DNA of 64,000 bases. Origin: Thermohalobaculum sp039513195. GTDB lineage: Bacteria > Pseudomonadota > Alphaproteobacteria > Rhodobacterales > Rhodobacteraceae. A model generated the notes under the pieces. That model searched no databases. It was given only the letters and a program-made list of their open reading frames with translations, and was not told the DNA's origin. The stretch covers positions 25,090 through 89,089 of the forward strand of contig JBCCRM010000019.1 of the NCBI GenBank assembly GCA_039513195.1, read 5' to 3'. Every line of letters starts with the position of its first letter. Within the stretch, counting starts at the first letter, position 1. The position numbers and the translations under genes are program-made. Shown here in pieces: positions 17,737-25,890 of the stretch.

Positions 17737-19089
17737 TTACCAACTCGTCCGTATCCACCGGATGATCTCCGAGGCCCGCCCACGGGCCGACCAGGGCCGC
17801 GGCGCCTCGAAATCCCAGAGCTCGTCATGGGGCCTCAGCGCATAAAGCGCGAGACCGACGGCCGCTGCGTTGTCCGGGCCCGAAAGCGCCTGCGGTAGGC
17901 CGGCGATACGCAGCGGCCGGCCGATCCGCGGTCGGCGGCCCAAAATGCGGGTCGCCATCTCGTCGACACCCGGCATCTGGCAGGCCGCCCCGGTCAGCAC
18001 CAGCGATCCGCCCGGCATCTCGTTCACCCCCAGCGCCGTCAGCCGCTTGCGCAGCAGACGAAACGTCTCCTCAAGCCGCGGGCGGATCACCCCAATCAGC
18101 ATCCCGCGGGAGATCTGCCGCTGCTGCGGCGCGTCCTCCTCGCCGATCTGCGGCGCGTCGATGGCGTCTCGGTCATCGGCCCCGGTCGGGATCACGCCGC
18201 CATAGAGCGTCTTAACCCGTTCCGCATATACCTGGCGCATCAACAGACCCGCCGCGATATCCGCCGTGACATGGTCGCCGCCGAAGCGCACTTGGTCAAC
18301 GCAAATGAGATGGTCTCGCAAAAAGATCGCGCAAGAGGTTGAACCGCCACCCATATCAATAGACACAGCGCCGGTACGCTGCTCGTCTTCTACCAGCGCT
18401 GAAAGCCCCGATGCATAGGAAGCGGAGACCACCCCGGCCAGATCCAGATCGCACTGTCTGACGCATTCCATCAAATTCGCAAGCGGTCTCGCAGCCACGG
18501 TCATAACGTGGAGAGCGACCGAGAGCCGCCGGCCGGTCATACCCCGCGGATCGGTGATCCCGGACTGATAATCAACCGAGATATCCACAGGCTGTGCGTG
18601 CAGGATCTGGCGGCCATCGCCAACTGGCGGTTCCGGGGCCGCAGCCAGCGCGTTCGAGATATCGCGCTCTGTCACCTGACCAGTCTCGGTCTCGACTTCG
18701 CCGACGGTCGAGAAGCTGGCGGGCTTGCCGCCGGAGAAACTGACGATGACCTGATCCACCCGCTCGACCCGAGGGGCTGCCATCTTCTCGGCATTCAACA
18801 ATGCCAGGCGGATCGCGCGCGCAGCCTCGTCCATATCGACGATCTCGCCGCGGCGCACACCGCGGGACTGCACGGTGCGCGCGCCCACCACTTCGACCGC
18901 GCCGAAAAGCGAGGTGCCGAGCTGATCGAGCCCGCCCCGGCCATCGGCGACACGGGCCGGGTCGAACCGCAGGACCAGACAGGTGATCTTGGACGAGCCG
19001 ATATCGATCACGCCCAACCGGCCCCGCTTCACCGCCATTTGCAGGCGCGCGCGCATCGCACGGTAGAGATCGGTGCGCGCGAAGTTCAT
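17737..19089 (-). CDS. ftsA: Cell division protein FtsA
   Basis: This 450-residue actin-like ATPase tethers FtsZ to the membrane. Phosphate-binding motifs are VIDIGSSKITCLV and SIDMGGGSTSCAIF, and the C-terminus ends in the amphipathic membrane-targeting helix SEIIRWIRTSW. It carries an N-terminal extension of about 23 residues. The start ATG overlaps the ftsQ stop (ATGA), so translation is coupled. Confidence 0.96.
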   Translation of the reverse strand: MNFARTDLYRAMRARLQMAVKRGRLGVIDIGSSKITCLVLRFDPARVADGRGGLDQLGTSLFGAVEVVGARTVQSRGVRRGEIVDMDEAARAIRLALLNAEKMAAPRVERVDQVIVSFSGGKPASFSTVGEVETETGQVTERDISNALAAAPEPPVGDGRQILHAQPVDISVDYQSGITDPRGMTGRRLSVALHVMTVAARPLANLMECVRQCDLDLAGVVSASYASGLSALVEDEQRTGAVSIDMGGGSTSCAIFLRDHLICVDQVRFGGDHVTADIAAGLLMRQVYAERVKTLYGGVIPTGADDRDAIDAPQIGEEDAPQQRQISRGMLIGVIRPRLEETFRLLRKRLTALGVNEMPGGSLVLTGAACQMPGVDEMATRILGRRPRIGRPLRIAGLPQALSGPDNAAAVGLALYALRPHDELWDFEAPRPWSARGRASEIIRWIRTSW

Positions 19090-19985
19090 GTGTCCTCTCC
19101 CCCCTGGACCGAGAGCTTGCGGCGCAGGCGATGGTGTTCAGCCGCCCGCTCGGTCATCCGCAGCACAGGGCGGTGCGGCACACGCAGATCGATGACGGCC
19201 AGGTCGCGGTCCAGAACCTCCTCGCCGTAATGCAGGGCCATCGCACGGGCGAGCGCTTTAGCCGGCTCTCCAGCCGGCAGACGCAGGCTAATGTCCCGTG
19301 TCAGCGCAAGGTCCCAACGACGCTCTCCAACACGAATGAAAGCGCGCAGACGGGGCACGATATCGGGGGCCGAGGCGATCAGGGCCAAGGCCTCCTCCAC
19401 CGCCTCGGGTGCCCCTTCGCCAATGACCAGCGGCAGGTCGGGACGATCCGCCCGGCGCCGTATCGGACCGACGGCGACCCCCTCGCGGTCGATCTCGATC
19501 AGACGACCCCCCGCGTTCCGGTAGAGGGCGACGCTCACCCGCTCCTGCACCGCGACGCGCAGCATGCCTTTGGGGTCGAGCCGAACCGAGGCAGCCCGCA
19601 CTGCGCCGAGCGCCTCCACCCGACGGCGCAAGTCCTCCACCGTAAAATGCAGCGAGGAAGTTCCCGCAGTCACGCCGAGCGCGGTGCGGATCTGGGCGCG
19701 CAGGCCGAGGCCACCGCCGCTTATCTCGACACCTGTCACGGCGAATTCCGGCCGCGCGGCAACGCTGTCGTAAAGCGTGGCGACCTGCGATCCTGCATAG
19801 GCGCGGACACTGTCGTCGGAGACGAGGCGCCAGCCGACAATGCCCAAGGTCAGGATCGGCAGATAGATCAGAACCGCCGCCCGTACCGCCGGCTTTGCCC
19901 AGGCGCGTCGAGCCCGATAGGCGAGTTTCGACGGCCCCGGACCACCGCCGCTGCGCCTATCGCCCGCGCGGTTCACCGGTCGCAT
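19086..19985 (-). CDS. ftsQ: Cell division protein FtsQ
   Basis: The 299-residue bitopic protein has a basic cytoplasmic N-terminus, one membrane segment (VLIYLPILTLGIVGWRLV, about residues 38-55), a POTRA domain (FAVTGVEISGGG then LRRRVEALGAVRAASV) and the FtsQ/DivIB domain. It recruits FtsB/FtsL to the divisome. ATG 19985 overlaps the end of ddl by 13 bp. The stop overlaps the ftsA start. Confidence 0.93.
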   Translation of the reverse strand: MRPVNRAGDRRSGGGPGPSKLAYRARRAWAKPAVRAAVLIYLPILTLGIVGWRLVSDDSVRAYAGSQVATLYDSVAARPEFAVTGVEISGGGLGLRAQIRTALGVTAGTSSLHFTVEDLRRRVEALGAVRAASVRLDPKGMLRVAVQERVSVALYRNAGGRLIEIDREGVAVGPIRRRADRPDLPLVIGEGAPEAVEEALALIASAPDIVPRLRAFIRVGERRWDLALTRDISLRLPAGEPAKALARAMALHYGEEVLDRDLAVIDLRVPHRPVLRMTERAAEHHRLRRKLSVQGGEDT

Positions 19986-20890
19986 GACGCATCCTCCACC
20001 AGCCAGGCGCAAAGATCGTCGAAGCTGACACCGCAATGGGCGGCCTGCTCCGGCGCCAGTGAAGTGGGTGTCATGCCGGGCTGCGTGTTGGTTTCGAGAA
20101 GGACCAGCCCTTGCTCGCCTAGGTTGTCGTCCCAGCGGAAATCGGTGCGGCTCAGGCCCCGGCAGCCCAGCGCCTGATGCGCCGTAAGGGCATGGGCCAT
20201 GCAGGTGTCGAAGATATCTGCCGGGACAGTGGCCGGCACCTCGTGGCGCGAGCCGCCATCGGCATATTTGGCGTGATAGTCGTACCAGCCGGTGGTGGCG
20301 ATGATGTCGGTCACCGTCAGCGCCCGATCCCCCAGCACCGACACGGTCATCTCGCGCCCGGGCACGAAGCGTTCGACAAGCAGTGTTTCCGGCGCGTCAT
20401 CGGCGAGCTGCGCTGGGCCGTTCGCTCCTTCCGAAACGATGTAAACCCCGACCGACGACCCCTCGTTGTAGGGTTTCACCACATAGGGCGGCGCCATAGG
20501 GTGACCTTTGGCGACGTCGTCCCGCGGCACCAACATGCCCTCGGCCGTCGGCAGGCCGTTGCTCTGGTAGATCGCTTTGGTGCGGGTCTTATCCATCGCG
20601 AGCGCCGAGGCGAGCACGCCAGAATGGGTGTAGGGGAGCCCCATCCATTCGAGGATACCCTGTACGCAGCCATCCTCTCCCCAGCGGCCGTGGAGGGCAT
20701 TGAAGACGACGTCTGGGCGCGCTTCGTTGAGTGCCGCGGCGACATCCACCGCGGCATCGATCTCAACGACGCTATATCCACGCCGGCGCAGCGCGGCCGC
20801 GCACTCCTTACCAGAGACGAGGGAGACCTCGCGCTCGGCAGACAAGCCGCCTTTCAGCACTGCGACGCGGGAGGCTGCCCTGCTCGACAT
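19973..20890 (-). CDS. ddl: D-alanine--D-alanine ligase
   Basis: This 305-residue ATP-grasp enzyme makes the D-Ala-D-Ala dipeptide for peptidoglycan. Visible motifs are VLKGGLSAEREVSLVSG at the start, NALHGRWGEDG, the nucleotide-binding YVVKPYNEGSSVGV and the metal-binding LLETNTQPGMTPTS. ATG 20890 is preferred because GAGGCGG lies 4-10 nt upstream; an ATG at 20914 (after GAGGG) would add eight residues. It lies between murB and ftsQ as in other alphaproteobacteria. Confidence 0.96.
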   Translation of the reverse strand: MSSRAASRVAVLKGGLSAEREVSLVSGKECAAALRRRGYSVVEIDAAVDVAAALNEARPDVVFNALHGRWGEDGCVQGILEWMGLPYTHSGVLASALAMDKTRTKAIYQSNGLPTAEGMLVPRDDVAKGHPMAPPYVVKPYNEGSSVGVYIVSEGANGPAQLADDAPETLLVERFVPGREMTVSVLGDRALTVTDIIATTGWYDYHAKYADGGSRHEVPATVPADIFDTCMAHALTAHQALGCRGLSRTDFRWDDNLGEQGLVLLETNTQPGMTPTSLAPEQAAHCGVSFDDLCAWLVEDASCDR

Positions 20891-20966
20891 ACCCGCCTCA
20901 TTTGTTCGACCCATTCCCTCGCCTTAAAGGCGATTCGGAGCCCTATCCGTCATTCAACGGCGCTTC

Positions 20967-21917
20967 TTATGTCTTGAGCTTAACGCCGATCCTCTGGATT
21001 TCCCAGACTAAATCGTGGCCGGACTGGGCTTTTACCCGTGCGCGCACGGTCTCCGCCAAGGTCTCGAGATCCTCCGCCGTCGCATCACCTGTATTGATCA
21101 GAAAGTTACAGTGCTTTTCTGAGATTTGAGCTCCACCCCGGCGCAAACCGCGACAGCCGGCGGCGTCGATGACCTGCCAAGCGCGGAGCCCCTCTTCTGC
21201 CTCTGCTCGTCCCGCCGATGATCGGCCCGATGGGTTGCGAAACGTCGACCCGCCGGTGCGTGCCCGCACTGGTTGAGTCGCTTCTCGTGCAGCGAGGAGC
21301 TGCGCCATCCGAGCCGAGACAGCCTCCGGCGCGTCCGCTGTGCCGCCAAGCACGGCCTCGGTAAAGATAACCCCGTCGGCCGCGGCGGCCTGGCGGTAGG
21401 AGAAGCCCATCTCGGCGGCGGCGATGCGGACCGGCGTGCCGTCGCGACGAAGCCCCCGGGCCTCGACCAGCACGTCGGCGAGCTGGCGCCCATAGCAACC
21501 GGCATTCATGGCGAGCGCCCCGCCGAGGCTGCCGGGCACACCACGCAAAAACTCCAGGCCGGCGATGCCGGCCTCGGCCGCGGCGGTGGCGATCTTGGCG
21601 TCGAGCGCAGCCGCGCCCGCAGTGATCTCGGTGCCACGGGCCGCGATGGCCGAGAACCCGCGGCCGAGGCGGATGACGATCCCCGGGACGCCACCATCGC
21701 GGACCAGCAGATTGGAGCCAACGCCGATCGGGGTCACCGGGATGTCGGCTGGGCAACCGGCAAGGAAGACCGCCAGATCCTCGGCATCCGCGGGTTGGAA
21801 CAACAGTTCGGCCGGCCCGCCAACGCGCAGCCAAGTCAGGTCTGCAAGGGCACGCCCGGCAGCGATCCGACCGCGCAAGAGCGGCAACCGGTCGATCAGG
21901 GCCATCGCATACGCCAT
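20967..21917 (-). CDS. murB: UDP-N-acetylenolpyruvoylglucosamine reductase
   Basis: This 316-residue FAD enzyme reduces UDP-GlcNAc-enolpyruvate. It has the FAD-binding LTWLRVGGPAE and VGVGSNLLVRDGG segments, GVPGSLGGALAMNAGCYG with the YG/NAG active-site residues, and the serine-bearing GGSTFRNP typical of type I MurB, then GCRGLRRGGAQISEKHCNFLIN. The start is either ATG 21917 (used) or ATG 21905; neither has a clear ribosome binding site. Unlike its neighbours it is separated from murC by 256 bp filled by two hairpin repeats. Confidence 0.94.
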   Translation of the reverse strand: MAYAMALIDRLPLLRGRIAAGRALADLTWLRVGGPAELLFQPADAEDLAVFLAGCPADIPVTPIGVGSNLLVRDGGVPGIVIRLGRGFSAIAARGTEITAGAAALDAKIATAAAEAGIAGLEFLRGVPGSLGGALAMNAGCYGRQLADVLVEARGLRRDGTPVRIAAAEMGFSYRQAAAADGVIFTEAVLGGTADAPEAVSARMAQLLAAREATQPVRARTGGSTFRNPSGRSSAGRAEAEEGLRAWQVIDAAGCRGLRRGGAQISEKHCNFLINTGDATAEDLETLAETVRARVKAQSGHDLVWEIQRIGVKLKT

Positions 21918-21938
21918 CCAGCGCCACAAGCGGCGGAG

Positions 21939-22032
21939 GCCGCCACGCAGGCCGAGGCCCCGCCCACCCACCAAAACGCGGCGCTTCCGAGGTCCGCCAA
22001 GGAGGCCCCCAAGCCTCGGCCTGCGTGGCGGC
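21939..22032 (-). repeat. GC-rich stem-loop repeat, family I copy 2 (murC-murB gap)
   Basis: Perfect 20-bp arms (21939-21958 and 22013-22032, inner ends CCGAGGC/GCCTCGG) enclose a 54-nt loop, the same loop length as copy 1. In minus-strand orientation the loop starts TTGGGGGCCTCC and ends GGTGGGTGGGCGGG against the arm, as in copy 1. The outer 11-13 bp of the arms have no similarity to copy 1 yet pair perfectly. It lies inside the dcw transcript. Confidence 0.85.
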
Positions 22033-22061
22033 TGGGGGCTCTTAGATCCGAAATCGTGCTC

Positions 22062-22157
22062 CGATGCCCGCGCGCCCCGAGGCATGGGGGCAGCCTCGAC
22101 GGTGCAACCAGGCGCGGGTTGCGGGCGGGTGGGCGGGCCTCGGGGCGCGCGGCATCG
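22062..22157 (+). repeat. GC-rich stem-loop repeat, family I copy 3 (murC-murB gap)
   Basis: A 22-nt left arm (22062-22083) and a 21-nt right arm (22137-22157) pair with one bulged C. The inner ends are again CCGAGGC/GCCTCGG. The 53-nt loop starts ATGGGGGCAGCCTC and ends GCGGGTGGGCGG. It lies 30 bp from copy 2 and in the opposite orientation, just downstream of the murC stop. Confidence 0.82.
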
Positions 22158-22173
22158 CCGCCCGGGACAGCCA

Positions 22174-23643
22174 TCAGTCCCGCGCCGCCAGATCCTCCGG
22201 CAGCGCATTGGTCCAGCCGGAAATGCTGCCGGCCCCCAGGCACACCACCAGATCGCCCGCCCGCGCCTCCGCCGCCACGAAATCGGCCAAACCTTCCGGC
22301 GCGCGCAGGGCGTGGGCGTGTCGATGCCCATGGGCCCGGAGCCCGCCCACCAGCGCATCGCGGCTGACCCCATCGATGGGCGCCTCGCCCGCCGGAAACA
22401 CATCGGTGATCGCCACCACATCCGCATCGTTGAAACAGGCGCAAAACTCAGCGAACAGATCTTGCAGCCGCGAAAACCGGTGCGGCTGATGGATCGCGAT
22501 CACCCGCCCGCCCGGCGCTTTCACCACCGAGCGCGCCGCCTTCAGTACGGCGGCGATCTCCACCGGGTGATGGCCATAATCATCGATAATCGGCACACCA
22601 TTCCATTCGCCCACCCGCGTGAAGCGCCGCTTGACCCCGGCGAACCCGTCGAAGCCGCGGCGGATATCGTCGACCGAGATCCTGAGCTCCCGCGCCACCC
22701 CAATCGCCGCCAGCGCGTTCAGCACATTGTGCTCGCCCGGCATCGGCAGGCTCAGCCCCTCATAGCGCTCGTCGCGCAGCACCAGGTCGAACAGCATTCG
22801 TCCGTCCTCATAGCGCAAATGCTCCGCCCGGATATCCGCCTGGCGCGAGAACCCATAGGTGACCACCCGGCGGTCAGTGACACGGCCGATCAGGCTCTGG
22901 ACCTCCGGATGGTCCATACAGGCGACCAGCGCACCGTAAAACGGGATGTTCGAGACAAACGTTTCGAACCCTTCGCGCAGCGCCTCGACCGAGCCGTAAT
23001 GGTCCATATGCTCCGGGTCGATATTGGTCACCACGGCGATCGTCGCGGGCAGCTTCACGAAGGTCCCGTCGCTTTCATCGGCTTCGACGACCATCCAGCG
23101 CCCTTCGCCCGGCCGGGCGTTGGAGCCATAGCTCTGGATGATGCCGCCATTGATCACGGTCGGATCCTCGCCGCCGGCGTCCAGCAGCGCGGAGACCAGC
23201 GAGGTGGTCGTGGTCTTCCCGTGGGTTCCAGCAACCGCAACGTTCCAGCGCAACCGCATCAGCTCGGCCAGCATCTCGGCCCGGCGGACCACCGGGACGG
23301 CGCGCAGGCGCGCTTCCTCCAGCTCAGGATTGCCGGGTTTGATGGCCGATGAGATCACCACCACGCCCGCCTCGCCAACATTCTCGGCCTTCTGCCCAAT
23401 CTCTACCTTCGCGCCCAGGCCGCGCAGACGCTCGACAATTGGGCTTGCTTTTAGATCAGAGCCTTGCACCGAGTATCCAAGATTGATCATTACCTCGGCG
23501 ATGCCCGACATACCGATGCCACCGATGCCGACGAAATGGATCGGGCCGATATCGAGCGGAAGCGCAGTGGGCGGGTTCACGGCTCTCCCTCCAGCCAGGG
23601 GCGACGGGGCAAGGCGGGCAGTGGCGGGTGAGGTATCAGGCAT
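22174..23643 (-). CDS. murC: UDP-N-acetylmuramate--L-alanine ligase
   Basis: The 489-residue Mur ligase adds the first amino acid of the stem peptide. It has the N-terminal Rossmann motif FVGIGGIGMSGIAEVM, the ATP loop VAGTHGKTTTTSLV, and EADESDGTF and IDDYGHHPVEI in the central and C-terminal domains. ATG 23643 overlaps the murG stop by 8 bp, placing about 30 poorly conserved residues before the Rossmann fold. Its 3' end is followed by two inverted-repeat elements before murB. Confidence 0.96.
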   Translation of the reverse strand: MPDTSPATARLAPSPLAGGRAVNPPTALPLDIGPIHFVGIGGIGMSGIAEVMINLGYSVQGSDLKASPIVERLRGLGAKVEIGQKAENVGEAGVVVISSAIKPGNPELEEARLRAVPVVRRAEMLAELMRLRWNVAVAGTHGKTTTTSLVSALLDAGGEDPTVINGGIIQSYGSNARPGEGRWMVVEADESDGTFVKLPATIAVVTNIDPEHMDHYGSVEALREGFETFVSNIPFYGALVACMDHPEVQSLIGRVTDRRVVTYGFSRQADIRAEHLRYEDGRMLFDLVLRDERYEGLSLPMPGEHNVLNALAAIGVARELRISVDDIRRGFDGFAGVKRRFTRVGEWNGVPIIDDYGHHPVEIAAVLKAARSVVKAPGGRVIAIHQPHRFSRLQDLFAEFCACFNDADVVAITDVFPAGEAPIDGVSRDALVGGLRAHGHRHAHALRAPEGLADFVAAEARAGDLVVCLGAGSISGWTNALPEDLAARD

Positions 23644-24727
23644 CAGCGGTCTTTCCAAGGCTCTCGACAAGATCGGCAAGGGTGCGGGCGGCATCCGGGC
23701 GGCCCAGCGTGCGGGCTGCACCCGCCATCGTGGTGGCCCGGTCCGGGTCGGTTATGATGTCTTCCACCGCCCTCGCCAGACCTTCCGGCGAAAGCGTCCG
23801 CTCCGGCATGCTCAGGGCGGCCCCAGCCTCGGTCAGACCGCGGGCATTCGCGGTTTGCTCATCGCGCTTAGCGATGGCGAGCGGGATCAGGATCGACGGC
23901 CGTCCTACCGCGGCAATATCGGCGACGGACGAAGCGCCGGAGCGCGAGATCACCAGTTGCGCCGCCGCCAAGCGTTCCGGGACGTCCGAGAAGAAGGGCT
24001 GAACGATCGCCTCGATCCCCGCCCCCCGATAGGTGGCGACCACGGCGTCATGATCAGCAGGGCGGGCCTGATGGGCGACGTGCAGGCGGGTCCGCACGCC
24101 GTCCGGCAACTGCGCCAGCGCCGCGGGCACAGTCTGCGAGAGAATGCTCGCCCCTTGGCTACCGCCGATCACGACGAGGTGCAGCGGCCCGTCTCCCGGT
24201 GAGATATAGGGCGCAGCGGCCTGGGACGCGATGGCGGCGCGCACGGGATTGCCGGTGTGCGCGGCCTGCGCGCCTGCCGGCAGCTCGGTCGGCCAGACCC
24301 CGCAGGCGACCGTGCTGACCCGCAGGGCGAAAAGCTCGTTGACCCGGCCGAGGACGCCATTCGCCTCGTGGATCAACCGTGGCCGGCCGAGCAACCAGGC
24401 CGCCGCCATTGCCGGCAATGCGGGATAGCCCCCGAAACCCGCGACCACCGCCGGGCGTTCCCGCCAAGTGCGCCATAGCGCCGTGACAATCCCGGCCACG
24501 ATCTGCACAGGCGCCTTAAGTGTCGAAAGCCCCCCGCGCGCGAACGTCCCGGCGCTGACCACTTGGCGCGACACCGCCTCAGGGAAGCCGCCTGCATAGC
24601 GGGCGCCGCGGTCATCGGTGGACAGATGCACGCGCCAGCCGCGGGACAGCATCTCCTCCGCCAGGGCCTGGGCGGGAAACATATGCCCGCCCGTGCCACC
24701 CGCCGCGATGACCAAAAGCGGGCTCAA
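23636..24727 (-). CDS. murG: UDP-GlcNAc:lipid I glycosyltransferase MurG
   Basis: The 363-residue GT28 enzyme converts lipid I to lipid II at the inner face of the membrane. The Gly-rich loop AAGGTGGHMFPA, the second loop GFGGYPALP and the HEANGVLGRVN acceptor segment are in the N-terminal domain. The C-terminal domain has IGGSQGASILS and the UDP-binding SRSGASSVADI. The start overlaps the ftsW stop (ATGA) and the stop overlaps the murC start. Confidence 0.96.
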   Translation of the reverse strand: MSPLLVIAAGGTGGHMFPAQALAEEMLSRGWRVHLSTDDRGARYAGGFPEAVSRQVVSAGTFARGGLSTLKAPVQIVAGIVTALWRTWRERPAVVAGFGGYPALPAMAAAWLLGRPRLIHEANGVLGRVNELFALRVSTVACGVWPTELPAGAQAAHTGNPVRAAIASQAAAPYISPGDGPLHLVVIGGSQGASILSQTVPAALAQLPDGVRTRLHVAHQARPADHDAVVATYRGAGIEAIVQPFFSDVPERLAAAQLVISRSGASSVADIAAVGRPSILIPLAIAKRDEQTANARGLTEAGAALSMPERTLSPEGLARAVEDIITDPDRATTMAGAARTLGRPDAARTLADLVESLGKTADA

Positions 24728-25890
24728 AGGCTGCTCCGCAACCGGGCGGCGGCGTCATGGGGCTCGGTCCGTGTCAGGGCCAGCAGCGCGCCCACGGTCA
24801 GCGCCGCCGCCAGCATCGACGACCCTCCGTACGAGATCAGCGGCAGAGTCATGCCCTTCGCAGGCAGCAGCCGGATCGCGACGGCGAGATTCACGAAGGC
24901 CTGCAGGCCGAAGATCGTGGCCAGCCCCGCGCCCGCCAGACGGCGGAACAGATCGCGCTGGTCGATTAACCGGGCGAGCGAGCGCGCCGCGACGAACAGA
25001 TACAACCCACAGATCAAGAGGGTCAGGATCAACCCGAATTCCTCGGCAGCGACCGCAATGATGAAATCGGTATGCGCATCCGGCAGGGTCCACTTCACCG
25101 AGCCTTGGGCGGCGCCGACGCCGAAGAGGCTCCCCTCCCGGATCGCGGCCTGGGCATAGGCGAGCTGGGTGAAGGGGTCGACTTCCGCCGCCAGATAGCC
25201 GTTGATGCGGTTTGCGAAATGCTCGGAATTGGCGTAGGCGAAGGCGCCACCCGCCATGGTCGCGCCGCCCAGAGCCAACAGTGCCAAGATGTTGGCGCCA
25301 GAGACGAAGAGCATCGTTGCCCAGACCGAGATCACCAGCGCCGTCTGGCCGAAATCCGGCTGCAGGGCCAGCATCGCCGCGATCCCCACGGCGATCATCC
25401 CCGACAGAGTGCGCCCCGGCGGCCCGGCCCGTTCCGCAGCGCCTGCCATTAGCCAACCGCTGAGGATCACGAAGGCGGGTTTCAGAAACTCCGACGGCTG
25501 GACGCTGGCAAAGCCGAGCGAGAACCACCGCACAGCCCCCTTGCCGAAATCCGTGCCGAACCATGGCAGTAGCGCGGTCGCGGCAAAGGCCAGGGTGAAG
25601 ATGAAAATGCCGGCCCGGCGCACTGTCTTCGCAGTGCACATCGAGACCGCGACCATGGCGCCTAGGGCGACGCCCGCGAAGAACACATGCCGCAGCACAT
25701 AGTGATAGGCCCAAAGTCCGTTCTGCTCGGCTAGGGGTGGCGAGGCGGCGAAGCTCAGAACGATGCCGAGCGCGAAGAGAAGCGCCAAGGCGCCAAGGCT
25801 CCAGCGGTCGACGGTATGCCACCACTCACCGATTACCGAGGTTTCCGACCGGTGCGGCAGCGCGGCCCGGCGGGCGGTCATCTCGGTCAT
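24724..25890 (-). CDS. ftsW: Lipid II polymerase FtsW (SEDS family)
   Basis: This 388-residue inner-membrane protein has about ten hydrophobic helices and the SEDS family signatures GAVRWFSLGFASVQPSEF, the extracellular GSLFGVGAAQGSVKWTLPDAHTDFIIAV and the closing LPLISYGGSSML. It polymerises septal glycan together with FtsI. ATG 25890 overlaps the murD stop (ATGA); a longer reading upstream would run into murD. Confidence 0.96.
   Translation of the reverse strand: MTEMTARRAALPHRSETSVIGEWWHTVDRWSLGALALLFALGIVLSFAASPPLAEQNGLWAYHYVLRHVFFAGVALGAMVAVSMCTAKTVRRAGIFIFTLAFAATALLPWFGTDFGKGAVRWFSLGFASVQPSEFLKPAFVILSGWLMAGAAERAGPPGRTLSGMIAVGIAAMLALQPDFGQTALVISVWATMLFVSGANILALLALGGATMAGGAFAYANSEHFANRINGYLAAEVDPFTQLAYAQAAIREGSLFGVGAAQGSVKWTLPDAHTDFIIAVAAEEFGLILTLLICGLYLFVAARSLARLIDQRDLFRRLAGAGLATIFGLQAFVNLAVAIRLLPAKGMTLPLISYGGSSMLAAALTVGALLALTRTEPHDAAARLRSSL

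Noticed and set aside
16020..17765. 581-codon open frame on the plus strand opposite ftsZ
   Set aside because: It is the antisense of a certain gene in high-GC DNA, is rich in His/Arg/Gly with no domain, and depends on the absence of stop codons caused by codon bias.
21508..23352. 614-codon plus-strand frame opposite murB/murC
   Set aside because: Crosses two real genes and the hairpin repeats; no plausible start or domain.
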